From Gracilaria gracilis (taxonomy: Eukaryota; Rhodophyta; Florideophyceae; Gracilariales; Gracilariaceae), in contig JARGSG010000189.1 of the NCBI GenBank assembly GCA_030374805.1, forward strand, positions 310,001 through 374,000: 64,000 nucleotides of DNA, read 5' to 3'. The position numbers and the translations under genes were made by a program. The notes below the pieces were generated by a model. That model ran no database searches. It was not told the DNA's origin and saw nothing but the letters and a program-made list of their open reading frames with translations. The stretch's first letter is position 1. Each line of letters starts with the position of its first letter. This document shows positions 49,530 through 60,618 of the stretch, in pieces.

Positions 49530-50405
49530 TCACGAGGGCGGCGGCGCGTCGCACACAGCCGACACGAGCTCGTCCACCACATCCAATACATCGTACCAAC
49601 TCCCAACCGCCAGTACATTCGAATTCTCCCCCAACTCCTTCTTCATCATATTGCCGTTGCCCCCTACCTCCACCGCGCAGATTCCTGCACCCGTCTTCTC
49701 CAGAAACCGGCCAGCCGCCCGTCCGGTCACCGCCGCCCTCCCGTCGCCAAACACCACCATCTTTCTCACGTCGCCCTCCGCTCTCCGCAGCTGGCGCGCG
49801 CACGTTCTCACCCCTTTTCCCACGTCTGCCAAGTCCGAGCAGGGGCACCTCTGTCTCTGCAAATCGACGCGTCGAAGAAAGCGCGTGGCGTCCGACGTGA
49901 GTCGCACGACGCGCCGCGCGCGTCGCGCATATCGCACGGCGGCGAACGCTGCACGCTCATCGAGCGAGATGATGGCCGACACCAGCTTGATGAAGTCTAG
50001 TTGCATGCGGAATTCGGCCGCGGATAGTTGACTGCTCGCGTCCAGTGCAAAGCATACGGACGGATGGCATCCGCTGGAGCGCGCAATCTGCAGCGCGGAG
50101 CTCACTTTTGCACGTGTTTTGGCGTTGAATTGAAGGGAAGACTGGAGGGAGGGCATCGGTTCCGCGGCGGGGGATGGCGTTGCATACGACGACAACGACG
50201 ATGATTTTGACGAAGAGTAGGATGACGAGTGGGACGACGAGTAGGACGTCGAGTAGGAAGACGAGAAGGACGACGTCGTGCTCGGTTCTTGAGGTGGCGA
50301 CATGTATGACGCGAGGTAGTCAGAGATGTAACTGTCGCCGTTTATGGCGGGGACAAGGGCTGCGAGGCTTACAAGTGACAGAGAAATGACCCAGAGGAGC
50401 TTCAT
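49530..50405 (-). CDS. Secreted protein with von Willebrand factor A-like domain
   Basis: ATG 50405 gives 291 residues. Signal peptide at 1-23 (MKLLWVISLSLVSLAALVPA), then a Ser/Tyr-rich low-complexity linker (SSSYSSSKSSSLSSYATPSP) to about 90. The vWA-like Rossmann fold follows: strand 1 CFALDASSQLS with Asp122 (MIDAS DxSxS read as DASSQ, the last Ser lost), then FIKLVSAIISLDERAAFAAV, RRVVRLTSDATRFL, the alternating DLADVGKGVRTCARQL, VRKMVVFGDGRAAVTG, GAGICAVEVGG and VLAVGSWYDVLDVVDELVSA. Such domains mediate extracellular adhesion. Loss of a metal ligand suggests metal-independent binding. It lies just outside the left arm of the inverted duplication. Confidence 0.75.
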   Translation of the reverse strand: MKLLWVISLSLVSLAALVPAINGDSYISDYLASYMSPPQEPSTTSSFSSSYSTSYSSSHSSSYSSSKSSSLSSYATPSPAAEPMPSLQSSLQFNAKTRAKVSSALQIARSSGCHPSVCFALDASSQLSAAEFRMQLDFIKLVSAIISLDERAAFAAVRYARRARRVVRLTSDATRFLRRVDLQRQRCPCSDLADVGKGVRTCARQLRRAEGDVRKMVVFGDGRAAVTGRAAGRFLEKTGAGICAVEVGGNGNMMKKELGENSNVLAVGSWYDVLDVVDELVSAVCDAPPPS

Positions 50406-51971
50406 CGTAGAGCTGCGCGATACGAATGGGTTGATGGACGTGGTGACATTGAAGCTGTGGCGGTATGTATCTACGATAAAGACGTGGGCCTGACGCGAGC
50501 CATCGCTGTGAGGGCGTGTCGATAGCTGGACGAATTGCTGCCCATCAGGCGCCAGTACTGCGGGGAGCCGTGATGGTGTCCGCGATCAACAACAAGACGC
50601 TGGCAGAATGCGGAAATGTTGCGACTTGTGCTACTGTATGGATCATAGAGTTCGGTCGTCGGCGTGGAGAATAACGTGGGTTTTGTCTCTGTCAACAACG
50701 CGTTCGAAGTTAGGAAACCATGTGGTGCTGTGATTTGTCCAACGATTGCAGCTACAACGAAGCTAACCCTCGTTGCCTTTGAAGGCCTATCTTATTAACA
50801 TGCGCATTCACGCGTTGACGCGGGTCCGTATTCATGACTGACTGACTTGCTTAATTATGAGTGACTTTGCCTGACCGACCCCTCGTTTTCCAAACTAGTA
50901 CTACTATGAACAAGAACCACCGACAGCTTTACGACGCTCTGGTGCAGGCCGGAGCCCACCCGCAGCGGCAGAACAGTCAGCAGCGAGTGCGCTGCTTGGC
51001 TGCTCCAAAGATCGGCGCGTTCCATACATTGAGTTAACTGGAAACAGAAGCGAAAGGGCTAAACATGAAAAGTGCCGCCAACTTCACGTGACCACCACCA
51101 AAATGACATCATCGGCTGCCACGAGACGCAGCAATGCAGAAACTCATGAGTCCGTCAAGAGCAACAATACCGCACGTGTACAAATTCCCATTGGCCGCAA
51201 CGAGAAATAATTAGTCTTCCCTCCAATTCGTACCCTCGTACTCTCTCCACCTTCGCTGCCCCAGAGACCACCATTCCCCGGTGTCGGACTCTTGGACGCT
51301 GCGTCACTCGTAGATATCTAGTCGTTGCGCGACTGCAGTGCTCCACCAGAACAGCACATTGAAATCGTCGGGAACAGGTTCTCAAAGCGTTTCAAATGTT
51401 CTCCGCAACCAATCTCTCTGCACAATTGTTATTCATTGAGCCATATCTTAAAACCTGTTTGCCCACCACCTCCAGTAAACTACGTCACCTCCAAGCTTCG
51501 TATGTACGCGTTTTGTTCCCCACCCATGGTCATCACGATAACTAGTGGACCTCCCCGACTTCACCACGACACGCCGCTGCACCTAAGCTCTCGTCCCTGT
51601 TCTGCTCGGGTTCACAAATGGCTTTGTTCACAGAACACGCATAACTGATCGTAGGGGACCCACGAAGCAGGCACCATTTGAGTTTTCCTCCAGTTGCAAG
51701 TGTTCATGTGCACCAACCACATCCCCGCTCCACTGTTTCCCTGTGGCAACGTTCTGTGAGCAGTTCTTAGTCTACAACTGTCACCGCCTTTCTTTACGCA
51801 CTCCTTGGCCGCGGATTGCTGGACGCGCTGTTGATGTCAAATGACACAGCCATCTCGTCAACAGTTTCGTTTTCCCAGCCAGTACCACGTAGTAAACCAA
51901 GAAAGGCTTCGGCCTTGTCAAACCCTCAGAGACCTACTCCAAGAATGACGTCTAGCAAACTGCTGCCCTCT
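50406..51971. other. Long intergenic stretch
   Basis: No gene could be supported on either strand. Only short ORFs without domain text are present. Confidence 0.45.
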
Positions 51972-52211
51972 TCAATTGTTCAGCTCTCCCAACTCGTGCA
52001 CCAGCTTACTCATTTGATCGTCTATATTCACCGACGCTCCCTGCGCTGTGAGAGGTTGAGTGAAAAGTTTGCCTATGGACGATAACGAATTCTTCGTTCC
52101 ATCGTTGTCACGAGCCGGTTCAGTTGTAATACCTGTGGCCTGTTTGATCAGAGAGAGCTTTTCAGCAACCAACTCTATGTAGTTGCGTACACTAGTCGCT
52201 GTGTTAAACAT
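51972..52211 (-). CDS. Possible small helical protein
   Basis: ATG 52211 (MFNTATSVRNYIELVAEKLS) gives 79 codons with regular amphipathic-helix composition (DDQMSKLVHELGELNN at the end). Unrecognised. Included because composition is protein-like rather than random. Confidence 0.25.
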   Translation of the reverse strand: MFNTATSVRNYIELVAEKLSLIKQATGITTEPARDNDGTKNSLSSIGKLFTQPLTAQGASVNIDDQMSKLVHELGELNN

Positions 52212-52720
52212 ACTGGCTTCAAACCGCCTCGTTACAGGTACCAATCGTCGCTAACAGAAGCAGAACGGACCGAGGTGGCGGATGTGCGAAGCACGATCGA
52301 CGTTATCCGTAGAAACGAAATGAAAGAAGCACCACGCCAAGAACACCAACAACGACAAACCAGGAGAACAAGCAACGCCAAAAACAGTGAGCAAGGAACG
52401 CTGGAAGCGGGAGCAGTGCCAAAGAGTGATCACCACTGGGAAGCCGTGACTGTATGATGGCGGCCTCGGGGAGCGACAACGCTTGTAGAAAAAATGGGAG
52501 TGACTCTTACTTTGCCAACAACCATGGCGGTTCTGCTGCCTTGACTGCGTTTGAAAGTTTCTGACTGCCATGTTAGTCGGGCGTCACTGTACGCTTACAT
52601 GTTTCATGATGCCAACTCTCCTGTCATTCGCCGTGCATAACTTCTTACTGTCGTATGTACGCCTTGGGCTTTGGATTACGTTCGCCGTTGATTCCATGAA
52701 GCTGTGAACTCCTCTCCTAA

Positions 52721-52766
52721 TGACACGACATCATCAACTGTATTTGTAATTGACGATGTCGTGTCA
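52721..52766. repeat. 17-bp-stem hairpin
   Basis: TGACACGACATCATCAA pairs with TTGACGATGTCGTGTCA across a 12-base AT-rich loop, one mismatch. It could be a terminator-like or cruciform element; about 250 bases upstream of the next gene. Confidence 0.85.
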
Positions 52767-53020
52767 TGCGGAATGCTCATGCATCTCTCCGCATCATACC
52801 TAGTTTTACGCCAAGTTCAGTCGTTGTATTGTCAGCGTCTTGGAGCTTCAATGCTCAGGTAGAATTATCAAACATAAAGAACTGACCGCCGCGTCATGTC
52901 ATCACGGAGAAGTATGCTTCCCGAAACATTCCACCACTTGAAATATGCCGTGAAAGAGCATGTGCTTTTAGTAAACATTCGGGGAGAGGCGTGTTCGAGC
53001 GATGCACTACTTAAGGCAGA

Positions 53021-53980
53021 ATGTCAGTTTTCGATGCTCCAAAACTTCTCTGGTTGCAGCCCCCCGACGCCAGACTTTCCATTAATCGCACAAGCCTCTT
53101 GATCGCTCTGTTAGCCGTGTCAGTGTTCTGCGTCGTGCTATCCTATACAAGTCAATTAAGGATAGAGAAGGGGGCTGCCATTCAACCACATCGCTCTCAA
53201 TTTTGGATTCTCTGGTTTTCTTTCAAGTTTGTCTACCTGCCCCACGAAATGGAGTTCATATTTTCGAAGGGCAACGAAGTTTTCATGACGGATCCCTCCG
53301 TCGATTTTGAATATGTTTGCGGCGAAGCAGGCGCAGACGGGTACGTGCCGGTGCCCATGGAAGATTGGGAATCGCGAAACGAATTCCCCCGAGCCCTATG
53401 CACGCCTCCCGTGAGTCCTCGTGCAGTCCCGGACAATCTGTATGTGGACGAAGGGGGCGATGTATTAATGACAATGCCGTGGCTGCCGCTGCCGGTGATT
53501 GAGCACCTGGCGGGCAGCAAGGGGTATCGTTCAGTACCTTTCATGCGCTGGTTCCTACGTAGGAACAGGAACGGGAGCCGGAACAACTCCCGGAGGACTT
53601 GCTCCTCAACATCCTCTTCGTCCACCTCCCGTCACGGCAGCTCGAGCTTGAGCTCGAGCGGAAGTGGAGCTTCCAGCTCGGGCGGTGGACAGTCTTCACG
53701 CTCGTTGCCGGGTGCCAGTCGAGGAATTCGAAAGCGGGCGCTGTCCAACAAGCTTCTTTTCAGCGACATCCCGCGCCACATGTTCAACTCGTTCAAATTG
53801 CTCTCGATGTTGGCGCGGGAGAGATTGGAAGTCGCTGGAATGACCATGATGGATAAACGGTGGCGTGGGGATACGCGGAGGGCGGAGATGAAGTTCAAGT
53901 CCCTGGAGGGAGCACAACAAGTGCTGGACAACCGGGAAGTGTACAAGCGGGAAGAGGGTATCGTAATCTCGGAGGTATAG
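53021..53980 (+). CDS. Single-TM protein of unknown function
   Basis: From ATG 53021 the product is 319 residues with one N-terminal TM helix (SLLIALLAVSVFCVVLSY). Starting at ATG 53249 instead would give a soluble 243-residue protein. The rest has an acidic middle (DFEYVCGEAGADGYVPVPME), a Ser/Gly/Arg low-complexity stretch of about 60 residues (RRTCSSTSSSSTSRHGSSSL) and a helical C-terminus (FNSFKLLSMLARERLEVAGM, then KFKSLEGAQQVLDNREVY). No family recognised. The frame is clean for 960 bases. Confidence 0.5.
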   Translation: MSVFDAPKLLWLQPPDARLSINRTSLLIALLAVSVFCVVLSYTSQLRIEKGAAIQPHRSQFWILWFSFKFVYLPHEMEFIFSKGNEVFMTDPSVDFEYVCGEAGADGYVPVPMEDWESRNEFPRALCTPPVSPRAVPDNLYVDEGGDVLMTMPWLPLPVIEHLAGSKGYRSVPFMRWFLRRNRNGSRNNSRRTCSSTSSSSTSRHGSSSLSSSGSGASSSGGGQSSRSLPGASRGIRKRALSNKLLFSDIPRHMFNSFKLLSMLARERLEVAGMTMMDKRWRGDTRRAEMKFKSLEGAQQVLDNREVYKREEGIVISEV

Positions 53981-54172
53981 GTAGGTTGGGCGGGATAGTT
54001 GGAGACGGCCACTTGTGCATCTGTGGTCTAGAGCAGATTGTAGTAAGGAAGAGATACTTGAACAATATGTATACTGTAAAACGAAGTTTGAAAAAGATGT
54101 GATTGCTATGTTTTGTTAGCGTGTGATGCGAGGCGAAGGGAGCTCCGAAAGGCTTTCACGATATTAGCACCA

Positions 54173-54720
54173 TGTTTTCTCTCCTTGAGCGTGAAACTCG
54201 CTTCCAGAGAAGATTTGTGCGTGGAAAAGGAGAAAGTGAACGCGATAATGTGCTGTTTCGTGATCGAAACGGCATCAGGACAGCCGTAGAATTGAGTGAC
54301 ACTGCGTGGAATTCATCTCCAAACTCCATTTTCAAGTAGGTTTGTCACCAAGTAGGTTTGTCACATTTCGTTCAATTCCGGAACATGGAGGCGTTTTTGA
54401 CAACCAAAGACTCTGCAACACGATAATGACTGGGGACGAGCATGTGCCAATTCCAAAAAGCTGCAAGCAGAACTACTTAATTTTAACGAAGTGCCAGCCG
54501 TCGGTTCGTTCGGATGTTCCGTGGGTGTTGCTCTGGCGTCGGGTCAAGAGCGCCAAGAAGTCATTCGGATGTGATGGCCGACGTTACAATTTCTGAACCG
54601 CCGTTTGCCGGTGCGCAGCTCCGTCTCACACTGCGTCACGATGCTCTCCACTGTCAGCGTTTTGCCATTGCTCTTCAAGGTACCGGCCAATCACAATGCG
54701 GAATGCGTGTGCAATGGTAG
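54173..54720 (+). pseudogene. Fragmentary coding-like text
   Basis: MFSLLERETRFQRRFVRGKG at 54173 and MADVTISEPPFAGAQLRLTL at 54574 look like protein but are short and in different frames. A donor-like GTAGGT at 54719 and an acceptor-like CTGTTGTGCAG at 54768 could extend the second one. A 15-base duplication (AAGTAGGTTTGTCAC) lies at 54334-54364. Too weak to name. Confidence 0.2.
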
Positions 54721-54820
54721 GTTTGGCAGTCATTCGGCACATTATTGAACGCTCTCCTGTTGTGCAGCCTTGAGCACGCTGTTCATGGCATTGGGTATTG
54801 TCAACGCCGACTTGGGAAGC

Positions 54821-54888
54821 ACCTGTGAACGGCTCACACCTGTGAACGGCTCACACCTGTGAACGGCTCACACCTGTGAACGGCTCAC
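54821..54888. repeat. Four perfect 17-bp tandem repeats
   Basis: ACCTGTGAACGGCTCAC four times without a mismatch. Each unit carries GTGAnnnnnTCAC, an inverted repeat, so the array could be a multi-site protein-binding element. Confidence 0.95.
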
Positions 54889-55582
54889 GCCATGGCGTGT
54901 GAGTGAGAGCAATGTGCGACAAGTTGTGTCTGGCAGACGCTGCGAGCTCGTCCCCCTCGTGAGTACACCGTGAATTCCATCTCCCCATTGGCCAGCATTG
55001 CAAAAGCTGACACCAACTCAGTAAACGAAGCTGACAGTGGAAAGCACTGTCATGTTCTCAACTTCTCGTCATGCACCCCTACACGTCACCCTTTGTCCGG
55101 AGATCGAGCAACTCCAAGCCCGGAATCGGCAGCACCCCCTTTCATGGAGGAGTCATTCTTGGCTGGAATTCATTCAATTTCAGAGATTGTATGATATGGG
55201 GAAAACAGGATGACATAATATTGGTTCTTGATGAAGTTGTGGATGAGAAACATCTAATTCGTTAGCTTATTATCGACCATAATGTGGTTAAGTGAAAAAT
55301 TAGAAATACATATGTGGAAATGAGTACCTCTATTGTAATTTAAGCTGATCTATATCCTTCTACGTCTGAAACAAAAGTGATACATTGCTCAGAGAACCTG
55401 TGTAAGCTATAGAGACCGGGTCCGACCGTAGAGAGACCTTCGGAGCCGGTATTGTGCCAAGGACTAGCCAGGCCTCTGTGGCGCCGCATGACCATTCTGT
55501 TTTTATTGTAAACATCTTGATAGAGCCAGTCCCAGCAAAGAATACAAGTTCTAGTTTCCCTCCAGTGCTCACATACCTCCAA
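54889..55582. other. Intergenic, nothing recognised
   Basis: AT-rich 3' flank of the CDPS-like gene. Short ORFs only. Confidence 0.5.
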
Positions 55583-56413
55583 TCAACAGATTTCATGTTT
55601 CAGCGAAACTGGCAGAATGGCTTCTCCCTTGCTTGCTTCCATTCCATCATCTGCTTCCACCAATTCTTCTTTCAAGTCGGCAAACACAGGATCGGTACGT
55701 ATATCGTTCATCAACTCCTGTAATTTTCTCACATCTGGGTTGCTCTTCTCGTTCGCGAGCGACAAAGTACTAGTCGCATAGATATGTGTTTGGTACCGCT
55801 TACCTTTATGCGAAACTCCTGTCACAAACACTGGAACCTCGCCAAGAATGAACTTCGCTGCATGAGACAGCCGTTGTGAATAATACTTACTGTTGGGTGT
55901 CCTTTGATTGAGATAATTTGATGCAACTTCGTCAACACGCTCTCGAAAAGCTTGGTTCATTTCGTAATGCTTTCGGGTTATATCTTGTTGTTGTTTCTTG
56001 TTCTCGTCTATAATTTCGTCCCATCGAATCACAGAGACCTTGTTTGTTTGAGCCACATTCTCCCTTTCTTGAATTGCATTGGAGATCGCTGCCACAAAAG
56101 CATCACCGTGCTTCAACGCTATTTCACGTGCTTCATCAACACACATTTTACCTTTGCTTTCTACACCTTTTATGGCCATAACATTATGCTTGTTGTTCGA
56201 ATCGACGATAACAACAATAGAAGGATATGGAAGCGACTCCAAGAAAGAAACCACCTGTCTTGCTCCATGTGGCTCCTTTAAAGGCGAGTTTGATGTTACA
56301 CTGATCAAGATGAACACTCCTGGTTGATTCAATACTTCTTCGCTGAAGTCGAACTTGCGGTAGAGGCTGTTGCGCTGGCCTTTCTCATGGTTTGCTGCAT
56401 TTATAGAAGACAT
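55583..56413 (-). CDS. Candidate tRNA-dependent cyclodipeptide synthase
   Basis: The 276-residue protein starts at ATG 56413. CDPSs take two aminoacyl-tRNAs and make cyclodipeptides; they resemble class Ic aminoacyl-tRNA synthetases and are about 240 residues. Aligned by eye to AlbC and YvmC: GVFILISVTSNSPL holds the catalytic-Ser position (Ser38, AlbC Ser37); SIVVIVDSNNKHNVMA is the second strand; a long helix of mixed charge follows (FVAAISNAIQERENV); HYEMNQAFRERVDEVASNYL matches the next helix; and AAKFILGEVPVFVTG holds Glu192 (AlbC Glu182) with Phe188 where AlbC has Tyr178. THIYATSTLSL has Tyr212 (AlbC Tyr202) followed by Ala rather than the His or Pro that names the two known subfamilies. 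AT-rich relative to the core genes, so transfer from bacteria is possible. Intact; a broken paralogue is at 58682. Confidence 0.6.
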   Translation of the reverse strand: MSSINAANHEKGQRNSLYRKFDFSEEVLNQPGVFILISVTSNSPLKEPHGARQVVSFLESLPYPSIVVIVDSNNKHNVMAIKGVESKGKMCVDEAREIALKHGDAFVAAISNAIQERENVAQTNKVSVIRWDEIIDENKKQQQDITRKHYEMNQAFRERVDEVASNYLNQRTPNSKYYSQRLSHAAKFILGEVPVFVTGVSHKGKRYQTHIYATSTLSLANEKSNPDVRKLQELMNDIRTDPVFADLKEELVEADDGMEASKGEAILPVSLKHEIC

Positions 56414-56939
56414 CGCTTATGCAGTAGAGACGACGAAACGACTTAAATTGACTTATTCTAGCACAGAGTTCTTATTGTCGGGGTTAGGTTGATGGAATCG
56501 TTCGCGATCGATTGGTCATTTCGATTGTCGGCGATTGTTTTATACCATTTCTTGTGCTTAATATCTAGTACTTACTCAGGTATTGTGGGGTATGGTCATG
56601 AGACGTTCTTTGAACATGGTCTTGAGATTCTGACGAATAATGTCTTTCTTAGAACATTCAGCCAATCATGGTTTGTGGTAAAGACTATTCCCGAGATTGT
56701 GAAACAATACAAATATACATATCCTATGGATTTATTGAAATGCCGGGTCAGCTTGGTGAAACGGAAGCCATACTTCTTTCTCATTCGATCACGAGACTAC
56801 AAACATCTCAAGAGAAGAAACTCTCCCCGTCGCAGCACTTTGGTGTGACACTATCTCGAGTGGCCAGGCGCACGTTTGTCGCCTTGCCGTCGCTAGGACA
56901 AGACAGGAACACATAGATTAACAACAGAGGAGGAACTTC
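56414..56939. other. Upstream region of the CDPS-like gene and LINE flank
   Basis: Two overlapping plus-strand ORFs (119 and 82 codons, 56489-56916) run through here without recognisable domains. Confidence 0.35.
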
Positions 56940-57760
56940 TCAGACAATTCTGCAGAATAAAAGCTCTTTGTTGGCTTTTTGAAATCTGTCGTGCTCACTC
57001 GATTAACTTTCTTCTTCTTTATTATGTTCAGCCGCCAATTATTCCGAGGCGGCCGTAGTTCTATTCAGAGATAGTTCTCCCTCTTAAAGAAGGCCAAAAA
57101 CCGTGACGGCTATTCTCTAATCATATCTAACAACGATTTATCTTTCCTTTCTCTTGCTGTTGGTAAAACCGCGCGTCGAGCCGCGTTGGTTAGAGGGCAT
57201 CAGAAAAGAACGTGTTCGACGTCTTTTTTCGCTGCAGTTCCACATTCACAACGCGTGACCTTTCCGTCAAGGTATGAGCTAACCGGATGGAGCGTTGGCA
57301 CATGTGTAGTCGCGAATTGCGCCAACGCGACTTCAGAGCGTCGTATGCTGCCTTCCTCATCCGAATCGTCCATCGCCAGAACCAACTTACTCCTTATTTT
57401 TGGTTTCAGCTGAGCTTTGACATCACTGAAGTCTATCAGAACTTCTACTTGACGCGCAAGAGCGATCTTTAAACCTGACTTTGCGAGCTCGTCAACACGT
57501 TCGTTCTGAAGCACACCACAGTGGCTTGGAATCCACACGACAAAAACGGTGCATGTCGCACTGAATTTCTCTAGAACTTTAGCTATACGCTGAACCAGAG
57601 TGCTCTGCGACCGTAGTTTTCCCTGTAGCGCCTCCACCAACGACAATGAGTCTGTGAGGATCCTTTTAGTCTGGTTAACTTTGTGCGCTACCACTCGCTT
57701 AACATTTTTCAACTTTGTACTGCTACACGTAAGTCTTTGTAGCCAAGGTGCCATAGGCTG
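56940..57760 (-). pseudogene. LINE RNase H domain and 3' end relic
   Basis: Minus-strand ORF 57754-57200 carries RNase H text of non-LTR retrotransposons: RILTDSLSLVEALQGKLRSQ, LVQRIAKVLEKF, FVVWIPSHCGVLQNERVDEL. After the AHVPTLHP-like segment comes a zinc-knuckle CECGTAAKKDVEHVLF. Past a stop the frame continues CPLTNAARRAVLPTARER and PSRFLAFFKREN to about 57000. The reverse transcriptase is missing, so this is a 5'-truncated dead copy. It lies between the two CDPS-like genes. Confidence 0.8.
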
Positions 57761-58049
57761 TCGCGTTGTAATAAACTGGTACCAGGTGATGAAAGACGTA
57801 CGCGCTCACGTTTGGATATTTCGTTTGGGCAGCATTCTTACATCTGGTGTTGAGGTCTTTTTCTTTCGGATGTGACCCGTGCTGCTCACGAGATCCACTT
57901 TCACTGCCCTAGAGCAGGTTGCGCGGAGCAGCCACGAACAATGCGAGCTCTGTTATTCTATCACGACAACGGCGCCGGCTATCTCTTTGACTCTCGTAGT
58001 TTCCCTTTCTCCTCACTCGGCCTTCTGTACGTAATTTATACACACGCAG

Positions 58050-58578
58050 GCACCCCCCACACACCAACCTGCGCATCACGTATGACGATCAGAAGCGCAA
58101 TGCTGTGAGAATTCTTGAACAATGGGCGAAAGCCAATAATTCTCTTGTTGCTGCAGTCATGTATGGAGTTGGAACGAGTCCACATTTGTATTTTGTACGC
58201 ACTTCGATTCATGCAAATGGAAGCTTGAGCCAGTTTGACCTCGGAACGGAAAACGTAGCCATTTACATTCAGTCTCATCAAAGTGAAAAGCCACCCTTTC
58301 TTAATTGGTCTCACGACTCGATTGAAAACCGAGATATGTTGTGGTTTAAGTCAATTGCTTCCTTCCTTGTTGTCTCGCGTCTTGCTATTTTCGACTCAAA
58401 AATCGCAGCTTTTATTGTTGAGCTTGTACACTTCGTACCTCGTCAGTACAATAGTGCTTACAGATTGTTTGAAATGAAGCTAAGGCGGATGTGTTCGCCT
58501 TGGCTGCTTGTGAATCCAAGAGCGATTCTTTCTACTAGAGAAGATCCCGCTTCAGATTCACACCTTAATTTCAAATGA
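58050..58578 (+). pseudogene. Coding fragment of unknown family, 5' end missing
   Basis: An open frame from a stop near 57995 reads LRITYDDQKRNAVRILEQWA, AAVMYGVGTSPHLYFVRTSI, FDLGTENVAIYIQSHQSEKP, LVVSRLAIFDSKIAAFIVEL and RLFEMKLRRMCSPWLLVNPR, with natural protein composition, but no ATG. An acceptor-like TACACACGCAG just before 58050 suggests a last exon, or else a broken gene. The text is not recognised. It sits between the intact and broken CDPS-like genes and could be a partner or a passenger. Confidence 0.4.
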
Positions 58579-58681
58579 CGCCTTCTGTGTGCTTCTCTGC
58601 GAAGAATCTCCCACTCTCCGGTCACATAAAACTGCATCTTTTTTCCTCTCCCACCCATTTCAGTTGCTCCTTTGCTGCCAT

Positions 58682-59511
58682 TCAACTTGTCTCTGGCTCC
58701 AAAGAAACCGGTAGAACGGCTGCTCCAATTTGTGTCTCCACCGCATCATAAACGTCAAACAGTTCTTTCTTCAAATCGGCAAACACCGGTTCGTTACGAA
58801 TATCATCTACCAAGCGCCAAAAGGTATGTGCATCGGGATTGGCCATCTTCTTAGCTAGTGACACCGTACTTGTCGCATATATATTTGTTTGATAACGCTC
58901 CCCTTCATATGAGATTCCCGTCAAATACACCGGCACCTCCTTAAGAATAAAGTTCGCTGCATGCGGCAACCTTCGTGCGTTATACCTACTGTTCGGTGTT
59001 CTTTGACTGAGATACATTGTTGCAAGCTCATCAATACGCTCTCGAAATATGCTATTCTTGTCATAATGCTTTCGAGTAATAGCTTCCTGCTCTCTCTTTT
59101 TCTCGTCCAGTATATCGTCCCACCGAAGTACAGTGACTTTTTCGTTGCCATAATTCTTTCTCTTTCCTTAATTACATTGGATATTGCCTCCACGTAAGAA
59201 TTACCGCGCTCCAACGCTATCCGACGAGCTTCGTCCATACACATTTGTCCTTTCTTGTTTATGCCTTTCACGGCCATAACATTATGCTTATTGATCGAAT
59301 CCACGATAACAACAACAGAAGGATACGGAAGCGAATCCAAAAAATCAACCACCTGTGCTGCTCCATGTGGCTCCATTAGCGGCGCACGTGCTAGCACACT
59401 GATCAGGACGAACACGCCAGGTTGATTCAACATCTCTTTGCAGAAATTTAACTTAGGGTAGAGCCTGTCGTGCTGACCTGTCTCATAGTTTTTTAAAGTC
59501 ACAGAAGGCAT
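58682..59511 (-). pseudogene. Frameshifted paralogue of the candidate cyclodipeptide synthase
   Basis: ATG 59511 (MPSVTLKNYETGQHDRLYPK) starts a frame that follows the intact gene (GVFVLISVLARAPLMEPHG, SVVVIVDSINKHNVMAVKG) to about 59145. There a single-base length change near the T run at 59138-59142 shifts it. The correct text resumes in another frame (VTVLRWDDILDEKKREQEAI, then NAARRLPHAANFILKEVPVY-like) to 58682. The Tyr-Ala pair (NIYATSTVSLA) and the Glu in LKEVPVY are kept. Amino-acid identity to the intact copy looks like 60-65 percent, so the duplication is old and the frameshift young, unless it is a sequencing error. Confidence 0.6.
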
Positions 59512-59547
59512 CTTTTGTTGAACTAGATGCATACAAAGGATTGGCAA

Positions 59548-60480
59548 AGGGATTCACAATATAGGATGTTTACTACTCGGCGGTAGGTTCTTCGTTTTCC
59601 CCTTCTACGGGATGTGTTCGCACTCACACTCGGGTATTTATAGTCTAGAGCACCTCTAGCGAAGCCACCGAGCTGCACTAACAAAGATATTACTTAACTT
59701 TAACACAACCCAAATACTAACGTCCGCGCTGCATATGCACAATTCAAGTAGCGCAAAGAGGACCATATGAGCAATTCGTACATTTTATGAAAGAAGATAC
59801 ACACTCCATTACCAAACAGATAGTTTTCTTCAAAGTTGTGGATAACACTACACCGATATCAAAAGTCTTTGAGGTAAATTGTTGTTATTACGCTCAGCTC
59901 TGCAACACTAATCAGGTACCGTTCTACATGTGGAATAGCAGTCGTACTTCTGGAACGTGATATATCATGTGGCACAATGTCTACATATATGATATATTTT
60001 TATGAAGATTGAGTGTAGTCAAAATCTATGTGGAATATGCATATCTGAGTAGTCTTAAGACTTGCGGAGATACTGGAATGATGGGTTCATAAACCGATAT
60101 ATATAGAGTAGCGCGGCCGCAGCAGACGGAGCAGAGGAAGGAAGCAGCACCTCCAGGAAGGAAGTTACAGACGCTTGGTCGCTGCTGCAACGTCTGTCTG
60201 CGAGAAACTTTGCGACCTTTGGTAAAGAGAAAACCTTTGTGCTCAATTGGGGTCTATTATAGTACAGTAGAGAATTATAACTTAACCATTTTCCCGCATC
60301 TCCCCGACTCCTTTCACCACACCTTGTTCGCCTTCCTATTCCCGACAGTTCATCCAATCTCCAGCATAACTCGGTTTACTCCAATCTGACTACACACTCA
60401 ACGTTCTTGTCGAGCATACAGCACCAACGCTAAACGCTATCATTCGCTCCGCCTTCGTACTTCATCAACAAACTCTCCCC
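59548..60480. other. Intergenic, nothing recognised
   Basis: AT-rich with an ATATATATAG patch near 60090-60105. It separates the CDPS-like pseudogene from the right arm of the inverted duplication. Confidence 0.45.
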
Positions 60481-60618
60481 CACCACACTTCGCGCAATGG
60501 CTGCCGACTCTGCCGCGCAACCAATTCACTCCACAGCTGCAGCAACAGTACATCACGTTGGAAACTGTTCTGCAAAAGCCTGCCTCGCCATCCAAACCAT
60601 TTTAGCTCCATATCCATA

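Noticed and set aside
50406..53020. Protein-coding gene across the long gap
   Set aside because: Only short frames without domain text; one 79-codon frame kept at low confidence.
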